The notes under the pieces: model-generated | What the model was told of the DNA's origin: nothing | The model's input: the letters and a program-made list of their open reading frames with translations, nothing else | Databases searched by the model: none | From: Marivivens aquimaris | GTDB taxonomy: Bacteria; Pseudomonadota; Alphaproteobacteria; Rhodobacterales; Rhodobacteraceae | Assembly (NCBI RefSeq): GCF_015220045.1 | Contig: NZ_JADBGB010000001.1 | Coordinates: forward strand, 897,001-961,000 | DNA length: 64,000 nt | Reading direction: 5' to 3' | Translations under genes and position numbers: made by a program | In this document: positions 35,078 to 43,750 of the stretch, piece after piece | How the letters are laid out: each line of letters begins with the position of its first letter | Numbering within the stretch: position 1 is the stretch's first letter

Positions 35078-35767
35078 ATGAAAATCAAATTCTACGCTCA
35101 CGCCAGCTTCCGGCTCGAAGGCGACGGTCTCGCACTCATTACCGATCCGTTCAACTGCGAACTGTCGAAATTCGACCCGATTAACGAGCCTGCGGATATC
35201 GTGCTGATGTCATCAGACACCGACGATTTCCACTCTGATCCGAGCCACATCCTCGGCAATCCCGAGGTCGTCAACACACTCGCCATTCCGCAGGGCGGGC
35301 AGGATGTCAAAGGCATCCATGTGGACTCGTTCCCTGCGACCGAAAGCCTGACCTTCGACTATCAGACCGAATACGGCCGCGATCCCGATGCCAACGCGCT
35401 CTACCGCTTCAAGATCGGCGGGCTGACGTTCCTGCATATGGGCGACATTGGCACGGCGGTGCCGGATGGTCACCTTGATGCGCTCAAAGGGACGGTGGAT
35501 GTAATCCTTGCGCTGACCGGTGATCACGCAACGATCCCGCTGCCCGATCTGGACCGCGCGATCGAAATCATCGGCCCGAAGGCCGTCATTCCGATGCACT
35601 ATTTCAGTGAAAAAGGCGTGCTCGCCATCGAGCCCGTCGAAAGCTTCCTCGCCCGTGTGCCGGAAGACACCGTTACCCGCGTCGGCGGGTCCGAATTGGA
35701 GCTGACACCCGAGATGCTGCCTGATAGCGGCGCGCCCCGCGTGTTTGTCTTCGAGCAGTCGCGATAA
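35078..35767 (+). CDS. UlaG-like metallo-beta-lactamase-fold hydrolase
   Basis: A 229-residue protein starting IKFYAHASFRLEGDGLALIT, the pattern of the UlaG/YtkL group of MBL-fold hydrolases. The usual HxHxDH motif is degenerate (SSDTDDFHSDPSH), while later residues (LHMGDIG, GDHATIPLPDLD, IPMHYF) are kept. UlaG itself is a lactonase acting on ascorbate-6-phosphate. Last gene of the operon, followed by a strong terminator. Confidence 0.8.
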   Translation: MKIKFYAHASFRLEGDGLALITDPFNCELSKFDPINEPADIVLMSSDTDDFHSDPSHILGNPEVVNTLAIPQGGQDVKGIHVDSFPATESLTFDYQTEYGRDPDANALYRFKIGGLTFLHMGDIGTAVPDGHLDALKGTVDVILALTGDHATIPLPDLDRAIEIIGPKAVIPMHYFSEKGVLAIEPVESFLARVPEDTVTRVGGSELELTPEMLPDSGAPRVFVFEQSR

Positions 35768-35794
35768 TCTCCCGCTGCTATCGCGACAGTAACT

Positions 35795-35823
35795 GCCCTC
35801 GCCGTCATCGGCGGGGGCTTTTT
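35795..35823 (+). terminator. Rho-independent terminator of the sugar operon
   Basis: A 10-bp stem (35795-35804 with 35809-35818, one G-T pair) with TCAT loop, followed directly by TTTTT. It lies 28 bases after the last gene and before the convergent regulator. Confidence 0.92.
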
Positions 35824-35839
35824 GTATGGGGCAGGGACG

Positions 35840-36745
35840 TCAGACGTCCTTGCCGAAGTGCTGGTAGTAATCGGTGAGCGCCGTGGCGGTGTTTTGCAGC
35901 TTGGCGGAACCGTCGAAATCGTCACCGAACAGCAGGCCGATATAGAGCAGGTCGATCAGGTAGATCTGGCTGATGCGGCCTTCGAGAAAGTCCCCGTAAA
36001 GCGGCACGGACGGCGTGTCGGACGTCCACGTTGCCAGATTGATCTCAGCCGCACGGGCCACAGCGGACGCAGGGTCAGAGGTCATCGCGATGGTCGTCGC
36101 ACCCTTTTCCCCCGCCAGTTTCAGCGCGCTCGCGACGCCCATGGTGGTGCCGGTGTGCGAGATGCCGATCATCACGTCTTCGGGGCCGAGGTTGGCCGCC
36201 AGAACCACCTGTGTGTAGTGGTCGTTGCACGCCGTGGCATCAAGCCCGGCTTTCATGAACAGGTGCGCGGCCTCGTCACAGATCGCCGCACCGCCGCCTA
36301 CGCCGACTAGCACGATACGGCGGGCTTTCTTCAGTGCGATGATACACTGGTCGATCTTGGACGAATCCAGCATCCGCTGGGTGCCTTGCAGCGCCGTGGC
36401 GAGCAGGTTTGCCAGCTTGGCCGAGGTGCCGATCAGCGTGTCGGTCTGTTCGATCTCTGCCGGGATGTTGGAGTAACGGGAGCGGGAGACCGCGCCCTCT
36501 GCCAGTGACAGCTTCAGATCGGGAAAGCCCGAATAGCCCAGCGCGCGGCTCACGCGGCTGATAGTGGCCTCGGAGATACCGAGCGTCTGCGCGAGCTCGG
36601 TGATGGACAGGCTCAGGCGCGTGCCTGCGTGCTCTCGCAGGTAGTCCGCAACGATCCGCTCCGACTTCCGGAGGTTCTGGTACCGCTCCTGGATTCGCTG
36701 AACGAGGTCAGACTCAAGGGCGGGTTGCGGTGTCATTTCGGGCAT
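35840..36745 (-). CDS. MurR/RpiR-family regulator with SIS domain
   Basis: A 301-residue regulator. The N-terminal helix-turn-helix (about 25-90) contains LSITELAQTLGISEATISRVSRALGY and the SIS sugar-phosphate-binding domain follows (about 130-260, ARRIVLVGVGGGAAICDEAA, MIGISHTGTTMGV). GGAGG precedes the ATG at 36745; a second ATG three codons on is possible. It lies between the two operons of the cluster, divergent from the E1 alpha operon. It most likely senses a sugar-phosphate intermediate and controls both. Confidence 0.91.
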   Translation of the reverse strand: MPEMTPQPALESDLVQRIQERYQNLRKSERIVADYLREHAGTRLSLSITELAQTLGISEATISRVSRALGYSGFPDLKLSLAEGAVSRSRYSNIPAEIEQTDTLIGTSAKLANLLATALQGTQRMLDSSKIDQCIIALKKARRIVLVGVGGGAAICDEAAHLFMKAGLDATACNDHYTQVVLAANLGPEDVMIGISHTGTTMGVASALKLAGEKGATTIAMTSDPASAVARAAEINLATWTSDTPSVPLYGDFLEGRISQIYLIDLLYIGLLFGDDFDGSAKLQNTATALTDYYQHFGKDV

Positions 36746-37040
36746 GAATTTCCTCCATCAGTAGAGCGAGGATATCGCCGAAATCCGCATTCGGTAAGAA
36801 GTTTTCAAACTTTTTTCACGGCGCATTCGGGTGGTTTCCCTCTCTTCCAGACGCGCAACGGTTTGAATCTAAAAGAACAACCTTCAGGCCTGCCCATCGA
36901 AGCTTGAAAATAACTTCCAAAAAATCGCACCGAGACCGCATTCTTGCAAAAAATTTTCTCGACAAGTTGGAATGAGATTTCTACAAAAAATACAAGAGAA
37001 ACGGTCACTAAGCCGATTGAGTCGGCAGTTTGGAGGAGAA
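36746..37040. promoter_or_regulatory. AT-rich divergent promoter region between the RpiR regulator and the E1 operon
   Basis: No gene is seen in 295 bases. It contains the dyad AAGTTT-TC-AAACTT (36799-36812), close to the regulator start, and GGAATGAGATTTCTACAAAA (about 36969-36988), which resembles elements before the importer operon (25535-25551) and the TRAP operon (62349-62366). GGAGGAGAA precedes the E1 alpha ATG. Exact promoters are unclear. Confidence 0.5.
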
Positions 37041-38027
37041 ATGGGAGCCGTTGCAGATAAGAAGAACGCACCGTCGCGGGAATTTTTGGAGGAAATTTTC
37101 CGCACGGCGTTCAAGATCCGGGTCTTCGAGACCGAAGGGATCAAACTGTACCGTCAAGGCCTGATCCGCGGCTACTTCCACCCGTATCTGGGGCAGGAAG
37201 GCATCGCGACAGGCGCCTGCGCAGCACTCAGCGAAGGCGACTACATCGCGTCGACCCACCGCGGTCACGGCCACTGCATCGCTTGGGGTGCGGATGTGAA
37301 GAAAATGGTAGCCGAACTGCTCCAGAAGGAGACGGGCTACTGCAAGGGCTACGGCGGCTCGATGCACATCGCGGATATCGAGGTCGGTAACCTCGGCGCG
37401 AACGGCATCGTGGGCGCAGGTACGCCGCTCGGCGTCGGCGCTGCGCTGGCCAATCAGGTGCGCGGCTCGGATGCCGTCACCGTCACATTCTCGACCGACG
37501 GTGCGTCCAACAACGGCACCTTCCTCGAGAGCCTGAACCTTGCTGCGATCTGGAACCTGAACTTCATCCTGCTCGTGGAAAACAACGGCTACGCGGTGTC
37601 GACCCGTATCGAGGAATCCACCCGAGATACCGACCTCTACAAGCGCGGTCAGGCCATCGGCGTCGAAAGCCATCAGGTCGACGGTAACGATCCATTCGCT
37701 GTCTATCAGGTGATGAAGGACGCCGTGGAAACCTGCCGTCAGGGTAAGGGGCCGGTGCTCATCGAGGCCAAGACCTACCGCCATATGGGCCACCACGTGA
37801 ACGATCCGGGCAAGTATATGCCCGAAAGCGAGCTGTCCTACTACAAGGCCCGCGATCCGGTCGACCGTGCCCGCGACGCCCTGCGCGAAATTGGCGATGC
37901 CAGCGAAGAGGAGATCGCTGCCATCGAAGCCGAAATCAACGCCGAATTCGCCGAAGCGGTCGAATTCTCGAAGAACAGCCCAGAGGTCACCATCGAAAGC
38001 TTCCGCGAATTCGCGGTCGGCTACTGA
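37041..38027 (+). CDS. Thiamine-diphosphate dehydrogenase E1 alpha (acetoin/pyruvate dehydrogenase-like)
   Basis: A 328-residue alpha subunit of a 2-oxoacid or acetoin dehydrogenase complex. The cofactor-binding motif runs from about 151 (STDGASNNG) to Asn181-Asn182 (LLVENNGY); the usual first Gly of GDG is Thr152. Other family segments are RGYFHPYLGQEGIATGAC, THRGHGHCIAWG and GYGGSMHIAD. The start at 37041 follows GGAGGAGAA. First gene of an operon of E1 beta, a transaldolase, E2-like and E3, within a sugar catabolic region. Confidence 0.9.
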   Translation: MGAVADKKNAPSREFLEEIFRTAFKIRVFETEGIKLYRQGLIRGYFHPYLGQEGIATGACAALSEGDYIASTHRGHGHCIAWGADVKKMVAELLQKETGYCKGYGGSMHIADIEVGNLGANGIVGAGTPLGVGAALANQVRGSDAVTVTFSTDGASNNGTFLESLNLAAIWNLNFILLVENNGYAVSTRIEESTRDTDLYKRGQAIGVESHQVDGNDPFAVYQVMKDAVETCRQGKGPVLIEAKTYRHMGHHVNDPGKYMPESELSYYKARDPVDRARDALREIGDASEEEIAAIEAEINAEFAEAVEFSKNSPEVTIESFREFAVGY

Positions 38028-38056
38028 CGGCACCCAAGGGAGAAGGAGGAGATATC

Positions 38057-39064
38057 ATGGCAGTTCGTGAACTCATGTACCGCGAGGCCCTTCGGGAGGC
38101 GCTCGACGAGGAAATGGGCCTGAATTCCGATGTGTTCATCATCGGTGAAGGCATTGCTGAGCGTGGTGGCAGCTACAAGGTCACCGAAGGACTACTCGAC
38201 AAATACGGACCCAAGCGCGTCCGCGACACCCCGATTGCCGAAGCAGGCATGATCGGTCTCGGCGTCGGCGCAGCCATCGCAGGTTCGCGTCCGATCGTAG
38301 AGATCCTCTACGTCGACTTCGCCATGCTGGGCATGGATATGATCGTGAACCAGGCTGCGAAGTTCCGTCTGATGACGGGCGGCGAGGGCCGTGTTCCGTT
38401 CGTGATGCGGACCCAAGGCGGTACCGGCGGCGGCGTTGCGGCGCAGCACTCGCAGTCGCTCGAAGCGTTGTTCTACCACATCCCGGGTCTGCGCGTGGTC
38501 ATGCCGTCCACGCCCGCAGATGCAAAGGGCCTGCTGAAGTACGCTCTGCGTCAGGACGATCCGGTGATGTTCCTCGAACACAAGCACCTCTACATGACCA
38601 AGGGTCCGGTGCCTGACGGCGAGCACATCATCGAGTTCGGCAAGGGCGACATCAAGCGTGAGGGCACCGATGTGACCCTGATCGCTTGGTCGAACATGAT
38701 CCCGCGCACGCTCGAGGCTGCTGCGGAACTGGCCGCGCAGGGCATTAACGCAGAGGTCATCGACCCACGCACGCTGGTGCCGCTGGACCGCGAGATGATC
38801 ATCAATTCGGTGCTGAAGACGCGCCGCTGCGTGATCGTTCAGGAAGCCAACCGCCGCGGCGGTGTGGCCTCGGACATCGCGTCGATCATTCAGGAAGAGT
38901 GCTTCTACGAACTGGACGCACCTGTCGAGATCGTCGCCGGTCTGGATATTCCGGTACCGTTCAACCTGACGCTCGAAAAGGCGTCGGTCCCGCAGAAGGA
39001 CGATGTCGTGGCAGCGGTCCGCCGCAGCCTCCACATGGCGCCTCTGGCGACCGCTGCGGAGTGA
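38057..39064 (+). CDS. Dehydrogenase E1 beta (acetoin/pyruvate dehydrogenase-like)
   Basis: A 335-residue beta subunit pairing with the E1 alpha just upstream: MYREALREALDEEMGLNSDV, VRDTPIAEAGMIGLGVGAAI and QGGTGGGVAAQHSQSLEALF are family hallmarks, with a transketolase C-terminal domain from about 200. Preceded by AGAAGGAGG. The separate alpha and beta chains are typical of AcoA/AcoB and PdhA/PdhB; context rather than sequence would decide the substrate. Confidence 0.91.
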   Translation: MAVRELMYREALREALDEEMGLNSDVFIIGEGIAERGGSYKVTEGLLDKYGPKRVRDTPIAEAGMIGLGVGAAIAGSRPIVEILYVDFAMLGMDMIVNQAAKFRLMTGGEGRVPFVMRTQGGTGGGVAAQHSQSLEALFYHIPGLRVVMPSTPADAKGLLKYALRQDDPVMFLEHKHLYMTKGPVPDGEHIIEFGKGDIKREGTDVTLIAWSNMIPRTLEAAAELAAQGINAEVIDPRTLVPLDREMIINSVLKTRRCVIVQEANRRGGVASDIASIIQEECFYELDAPVEIVAGLDIPVPFNLTLEKASVPQKDDVVAAVRRSLHMAPLATAAE

Positions 39065-39073
39065 GGTGCGCCG

Positions 39074-40294
39074 ATGTCTCTGCACGTACTCGAAAAGCTC
39101 GCAGCCACCAATCCGGACTGCGAAATCTGGTGGGATAGCTCGCCACTGGTTTACGAAAGCTGGAAGCAGAAAGTCCTGAGTTCTGCTCCGGCTGAAAAGG
39201 CCGCCGATTGGGACGAACAGCTCACAAGGCTGTTCGATACGGCGGCCGTCGAGAGCGAGGGGAAGATGGGGTTCGGTGGTGTCACCACCAACCCGCCTCT
39301 CGCTCTCCAGGCTATCCAGAACGATCCGGACTACTGGGCTGACGTCATCCGTCGTCTGGCAGCCGAAAACCCCGATGATGATGTCGAGGCGATCTACTGG
39401 AAGACCTACCTCGAGGTGGTCAGCAAGTCGGCAGAGATGCTGCTGCCGGTCCATATCGCGTCGGGTGGCAAGAACGGCTACCTCTCGGGGCAGGTCGATC
39501 CGCGCTTCGTCACGGACTACGACCGGATGCTGGCACAGGGGCTCCAGCTTGCAAGCCTCGGCGTCAACGTCATGGTCAAGATCCCCGGCAGCGCCGAAGG
39601 CTACCGCGTGATCGAGGAACTGACCGCGCTGGGTATCTCGACCAACAACACGACCTCGTTCACCGTGCCGCAATATGTGGCATGCATGAACGCCGTCAGC
39701 CGCGGTCTCGACCGTGCGCGTGTTGCGGGCATCGACCTGTCAAAGTGGCGTTCGGTCATCACCCACATGTCGTCCCGTCTGGGCAACATCGGTGATCTGA
39801 AGGCCCAAGCCGAACTGCGCGGGATCACCGTCACCGACGAGGATATCCTGCACGGCGAGATGGCAGTGCTCAAGCGCGCCTACCACATGGGCAAAAGGAA
39901 CGGTCATCCGTCCAAGATGCTCCAGTGTTCGATGCGCGTCACCGACGAAGGCGAGGGCGGTTCTGCCTCCTCGTGGCACATCTCCAAGATCGCAGGCGGC
40001 GATTTCGTCTACACCTGTCCGCCCAGCTACATCGCGGCGCTCATGCAGGCCGAAGACCGTCTGCCGGAGTTCGACGCGAACGCGATCAACGAAGAGCCGC
40101 CCGTCGAGGTGATCGAGAAGCTGCGACAGCTTCCGTACTTCCGTCAGGCCTACGACCTCGACGGGATGACACCCGAAGAGTTCAGCCGCTTCGGAGCCTT
40201 CGCCGCCACTGCCACCGAATTCGCCGCCGCGACCCGCAAGACGGTCGATTTCGTGGCCCGTGCGCTGGAAAGCGCCCGTCAACAAGCCGCCTGA
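39074..40294 (+). CDS. Transaldolase-family protein inside the dehydrogenase operon
   Basis: A 406-residue class I aldolase of the transaldolase family. It shows GGVTTNPPLALQAI (69-82), SGQVDPRF (138-145) and the Schiff-base lysine Lys169 in VMVKIPGSAEGYRVI. It is longer than ordinary transaldolases (about 320) with extra residues at about 83-125 and at the C-terminus, and its N-terminus is atypical. It begins nine bases after E1 beta and is followed 11 bases later by E2. A transaldolase between E1 and E2 genes is unusual. It may transfer a three-carbon unit from a non-standard ketose phosphate. Confidence 0.83.
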   Translation: MSLHVLEKLAATNPDCEIWWDSSPLVYESWKQKVLSSAPAEKAADWDEQLTRLFDTAAVESEGKMGFGGVTTNPPLALQAIQNDPDYWADVIRRLAAENPDDDVEAIYWKTYLEVVSKSAEMLLPVHIASGGKNGYLSGQVDPRFVTDYDRMLAQGLQLASLGVNVMVKIPGSAEGYRVIEELTALGISTNNTTSFTVPQYVACMNAVSRGLDRARVAGIDLSKWRSVITHMSSRLGNIGDLKAQAELRGITVTDEDILHGEMAVLKRAYHMGKRNGHPSKMLQCSMRVTDEGEGGSASSWHISKIAGGDFVYTCPPSYIAALMQAEDRLPEFDANAINEEPPVEVIEKLRQLPYFRQAYDLDGMTPEEFSRFGAFAATATEFAAATRKTVDFVARALESARQQAA

Positions 40295-40305
40295 GGGAGA
40301 AGGAC

Positions 40306-41607
40306 ATGGCAGAAGCAATCCTTGTTCCGCAGGTCGGACAAGACCTGACCGAAGCCAAAGTGACCGAGCTGCACGTCAAGCTCGGTGACACGGTCAAGAA
40401 AGGCGACCTTGTTGCGGTCGTCGAATCCGAAAAGGCTTCGTTCGAAGTCGAAGCGTTCAGCGAAGGCACCGTCATCAGCCTGCCGTGGCAGGTTGGCGAT
40501 ACGGCCATCGTGCTTGAACCGCTCATGCACCTTGGCCAACCCGGAGAGGTGGTGGAAGCCGCCGCCGCTCCGGCCAAGGTCGAAGAACCCTCACCTGTAG
40601 TCGCAGAGGCGGTGCCTCCCATTTCCGCCGCTGCTACGTCGACCGTTACTCTCTCAGAACAGGTCGTCCCATCCACTGCGACTACAGGTGGTGCGGTCAA
40701 TCCGGCGCGTCGGGCATCGCCCGTTGCGCGCCGGATGGCCGAAGGACGTGGTCTCGACATCTCCCAGATGCTCGGATCGGGTCCTGCGGGCGCAGTCGTT
40801 CTCAAGGACGTCGAGGGGGTGGCTGGTCAGGCCATCGCCTCTGGCGGTCCGATCGAACTGCGCACGCTCCAATCGGGGCAGGGCACGCCGGTCGTGTTCC
40901 TCCACGGCTTCGGCGCGGACTTGTCCTCGTGGCGTCCGTTGGTGGCCCGCCTCGGTATCGGATTACCGCTGCTGGCGCTCGATCTGCCCTGCCACGGCGC
41001 ATCGCGAGACATTCCGGCGGGTGACTTCGCCGATCTGGTCGCGGCTGTCGGTCAGGCACTTCGCAGCGTTCACGGCGGCGTTCACCTCGTCGGTCACTCA
41101 CTGGGCGCAGCGGTGGCTGTCGCGCTCACCGAACGCGGTGATCTGGACGTCCGTTCGCTGACGCTTCTGGCCCCTGCGGGTCTGGGCGCATCCATCGACG
41201 GCGACTTTGTCGAAGGCTTCCTGTCCTCGACATCCGAAGCCGCGCTCGGTGCGTGGATGTGCCGTCTGGTCTCCGATCCTGCCAGCCTCGCGCCGGTGCT
41301 GGTCCGTGCGACCCATGCCGCCCGCGAAGAAGCGGGTCTCGTTCAGGCACAGCGCCGCATCGCGAGCGGCCTGTTCGAAGCGTCGACCCAGCTGTTCTCG
41401 GTGAGAGCAGCGCTCAAACGGTACAGTGGCCCATGTACCGTCATCGCAGGTCGCGACGATGCCATCGTGCCGCTGCGCGAGATCGAGGCGGCGCTGCCGT
41501 CGCAGGTCGCGCTGCACAGGCTGAACGGCGTCGGCCACCTGCCACAGATCGAGGCTGCCGAGCTGGTGCAGACCTTGATCGCCCGGACCATCCGATCTGC
41601 GGGATGA
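40306..41607 (+). CDS. AcoC-like E2: lipoyl domain, E3-binding domain and alpha/beta hydrolase
   Basis: A 433-residue protein in three parts. A lipoyl domain (1-80, lipoyl-Lys in VVESEKASFEVEA) comes first. After an Ala/Pro/Val linker a peripheral subunit-binding domain follows (about 130-165, ASPVARRMAEGRGLDISQM). The C-terminus is an alpha/beta hydrolase (about 180-433) with the nucleophile in LVGHSLGAAVAV, the Asp in GRDDAIVP and the His in GVGHLPQIE. The catalytic acyltransferase domain of normal E2 is absent, as in AcoC of acetoin dehydrogenase. ATG follows GGGAGAAGGA. Confidence 0.88.
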   Translation: MAEAILVPQVGQDLTEAKVTELHVKLGDTVKKGDLVAVVESEKASFEVEAFSEGTVISLPWQVGDTAIVLEPLMHLGQPGEVVEAAAAPAKVEEPSPVVAEAVPPISAAATSTVTLSEQVVPSTATTGGAVNPARRASPVARRMAEGRGLDISQMLGSGPAGAVVLKDVEGVAGQAIASGGPIELRTLQSGQGTPVVFLHGFGADLSSWRPLVARLGIGLPLLALDLPCHGASRDIPAGDFADLVAAVGQALRSVHGGVHLVGHSLGAAVAVALTERGDLDVRSLTLLAPAGLGASIDGDFVEGFLSSTSEAALGAWMCRLVSDPASLAPVLVRATHAAREEAGLVQAQRRIASGLFEASTQLFSVRAALKRYSGPCTVIAGRDDAIVPLREIEAALPSQVALHRLNGVGHLPQIEAAELVQTLIARTIRSAG

Positions 41608-41616
41608 TCCGGTCCG

Positions 41617-41646
41617 GCGCGTGCCCTGTTGCCGTGGGGCACGCGC
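41617..41646 (+). promoter_or_regulatory. Intercistronic hairpin before the E3 gene
   Basis: GCGCGTGCCC and GGGCACGCGC form a 10-bp stem with a ten-base loop in the 75-base gap between E2 and E3. No T run follows, so partial attenuation or mRNA processing is more likely than termination. Confidence 0.55.
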
Positions 41647-41682
41647 CCACTTCCATATCAAGCGTTCAACAGGAGCCACTCT

Positions 41683-43080
41683 ATGAGCCGTTATGATGTT
41701 CTGGTCGTCGGTGCAGGTCCGGGCGGTTATGTGGCCGCGATCCGCGCGCGTCAGCTTGGCCTCAGTGTGGGCCTGATTGAGCGGGCTCACTTGGGCGGCA
41801 TCTGCCTCAATTGGGGCTGCATCCCGACGAAAACGATGCTCAAGGGCACGGACGTCCTGCGTGATGCGAATATGGCTGAACGTTTCGGTCTTGCGCCGCT
41901 CTCCGCCGCAATCGACCCTGAGCGTCTGGTCGGTCGCTCCAAAGAGATCAGCACGCAGCTCTCCGCCGGTGTGGCTTTCCTGCTGAAGAAAAACGGCGTC
42001 GACCTGATCTGGGGCGCTGCGCGGCTCGAAGGTGGCGGGGCTGTGACCGTGAGCGACAGCGGTGTTTCCGGTCCGCGTGGTGCCTTGGGCGCGGGCCGAT
42101 ACGAGGCCGACCACATCATCCTCGCCACCGGTGCGAAGCCTCGCGTCATTCCGGGGCTGGAGCCTGACGGCAACCTCGTCTGGACCTACATGGAGGCGCT
42201 GCGCCCGACATCGGTGCCTGCCTCGCTGATCGTCGTCGGCTCCGGTGCCATCGGGCTGGAATTCGCTTCGATCTACGCCGCGATGGGCACGCAGGTGACG
42301 GTGGTCGAGCTTGCCCCGCAAATCCTGCCGAACGAGGATGCCGAGCTTGCGGACCTCATGTCCAAGGCCATGCAAAAACGCGGCATCAAAATCATGACCG
42401 GCGTCTCGGTCACGAGCCTCCAGCGGAACGGCAATGTCGTCGCCACGCTGTCCGACGGTCAGACCCTGACGGCCGACCGCTTGCTCAGCGCCGTTGGTGT
42501 GGTTCCGAATGCCGCCGGATTAGGCCTTGAGGAGCTGGGGATCGACATGTCCGCTGGAGCGGTCAAAACCACCGGCGCGGGCCGTACCTCTGTTCAAGGG
42601 GTCTATGCTATCGGTGATATCGCCGGTCCGCCCATGCTGGCTCACAAAGCGTCCCACGACGGGATCGCTTGCGTCGAAGCCATCGCGCGTGGCGAAACCC
42701 ACGCCGCCCATTCGCCGATCCCCAGCTGCATTTACGCCCATCCGCAGCTTGCCTCCGTCGGTATGACTGAAGCGCAGGCTGTCGCCGCCGGTCGCAAAGT
42801 CAAAGTGGGCCGTTTCTCCATGCGCGGCAACGGCAAGGCGCTGGTACTGAACGAACCCGACGGCCTCATCAAATGCGTTTTCGACGCTGAGAAGGACATT
42901 CTGCTCGGCGCTCAGGTCATCGGTGCCGAAGCGAGCGAATTGATTCATGGCCTCACCATCGCAGTGACGCTCAGTGCAACGGCGGCGCAGCTGAAGTCAG
43001 TCGTCTTCCCGCATCCGACTTTGTCCGAAGCCCTGCACGAAGCCGTTCTGGCGGCAGGAGAAGGAGCCATCCATGCCTGA
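41683..43080 (+). CDS. lpdA: Dihydrolipoyl dehydrogenase (E3)
   Basis: A 465-residue FAD disulfide reductase that reoxidises the lipoyl group with NAD+. FAD site VVGAGPGGYVAAIRARQLG, redox cysteines in GGICLNWGCIPTK, NAD site VVGSGAIGLEFASIY, second FAD motif GVYAIGDIAGPP, and C-terminal His-Glu in VVFPHPTLSEALHE. AGGAG precedes the ATG. It is the dedicated E3 for the E1/E2 genes upstream. The end overlaps the next gene by eight bases. Confidence 0.94.
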   Translation: MSRYDVLVVGAGPGGYVAAIRARQLGLSVGLIERAHLGGICLNWGCIPTKTMLKGTDVLRDANMAERFGLAPLSAAIDPERLVGRSKEISTQLSAGVAFLLKKNGVDLIWGAARLEGGGAVTVSDSGVSGPRGALGAGRYEADHIILATGAKPRVIPGLEPDGNLVWTYMEALRPTSVPASLIVVGSGAIGLEFASIYAAMGTQVTVVELAPQILPNEDAELADLMSKAMQKRGIKIMTGVSVTSLQRNGNVVATLSDGQTLTADRLLSAVGVVPNAAGLGLEELGIDMSAGAVKTTGAGRTSVQGVYAIGDIAGPPMLAHKASHDGIACVEAIARGETHAAHSPIPSCIYAHPQLASVGMTEAQAVAAGRKVKVGRFSMRGNGKALVLNEPDGLIKCVFDAEKDILLGAQVIGAEASELIHGLTIAVTLSATAAQLKSVVFPHPTLSEALHEAVLAAGEGAIHA

Positions 43081-43750
43081 GCGCGTACGCGGAACAGTGA
43101 TCTTCGATCTCGACGGCACGCTCGTCGACAGCGCCCCGGATCTAGCCGATGCGCTGGACACGCTGCTGACCGAAAGGGGCCTCGCGCCCATCGGGCTTGA
43201 ACATACGCGCAGCCTCATCGGGCATGGCATCGCGGAACTAGTTCGCAAAGGGCTGGAGGCGCGGGGCAACTACCTCGCGCCCGAAGAGCAGGCGCTTGCC
43301 ACGCAGCAGTTCGTCAAGCACTACACCGCGCACCTGTCACGCAAGAGCCAGCCTTATCCTGGAGCCGCTGAAACGCTCGCCGCTCTGCGTCATGCGGGGT
43401 GGCGGCTTGTGGTTTGCACCAACAAGCGCGAAGCGAGTGCGCGGGGACTGCTTGAGGATCTGGGCTTGTTGCAGGCTTTCGCCTTGGTCGCGGGGCCGGA
43501 CACATTCGGCGTGGCCAAGCCCGACCCGAAACACCTGCTCAGCTGCTTGCCTGAAAGCAATCCCGCTTCGAAGCCCGCAATCATGATCGGCGACTCCGAG
43601 GTTGATGTCGCCGCCGCTAAGGCCGCGAAACTCCCCATCATTGCCGCCGATTGGGGCTACGCAAAGATGCCGCTTGCAGAACTTCGTCCCGACGCGCTGG
43701 TCTCCAGCCTGTCCGAGGTGCCCGACGCGGTCGAGCGCCTGATCGGTTAG
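43073..43750 (+). CDS. Gph-like HAD phosphatase
   Basis: A 225-residue HAD hydrolase of the phosphoglycolate phosphatase type. Motif I is VIFDLDGTLVDSAPDLADAL, motif II VVCTNK, the Lys lies in GVAKPDPKHL and motif IV is MIGDSEVDVAAAKAAKL. It is translationally coupled to lpdA and is the last gene of the operon. The stop overlaps the convergent cysG stop by four bases. As the second phosphatase in the region it may release phosphate from a two- or three-carbon acid phosphate. Confidence 0.87.
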   Translation: MPERVRGTVIFDLDGTLVDSAPDLADALDTLLTERGLAPIGLEHTRSLIGHGIAELVRKGLEARGNYLAPEEQALATQQFVKHYTAHLSRKSQPYPGAAETLAALRHAGWRLVVCTNKREASARGLLEDLGLLQAFALVAGPDTFGVAKPDPKHLLSCLPESNPASKPAIMIGDSEVDVAAAKAAKLPIIAADWGYAKMPLAELRPDALVSSLSEVPDAVERLIG

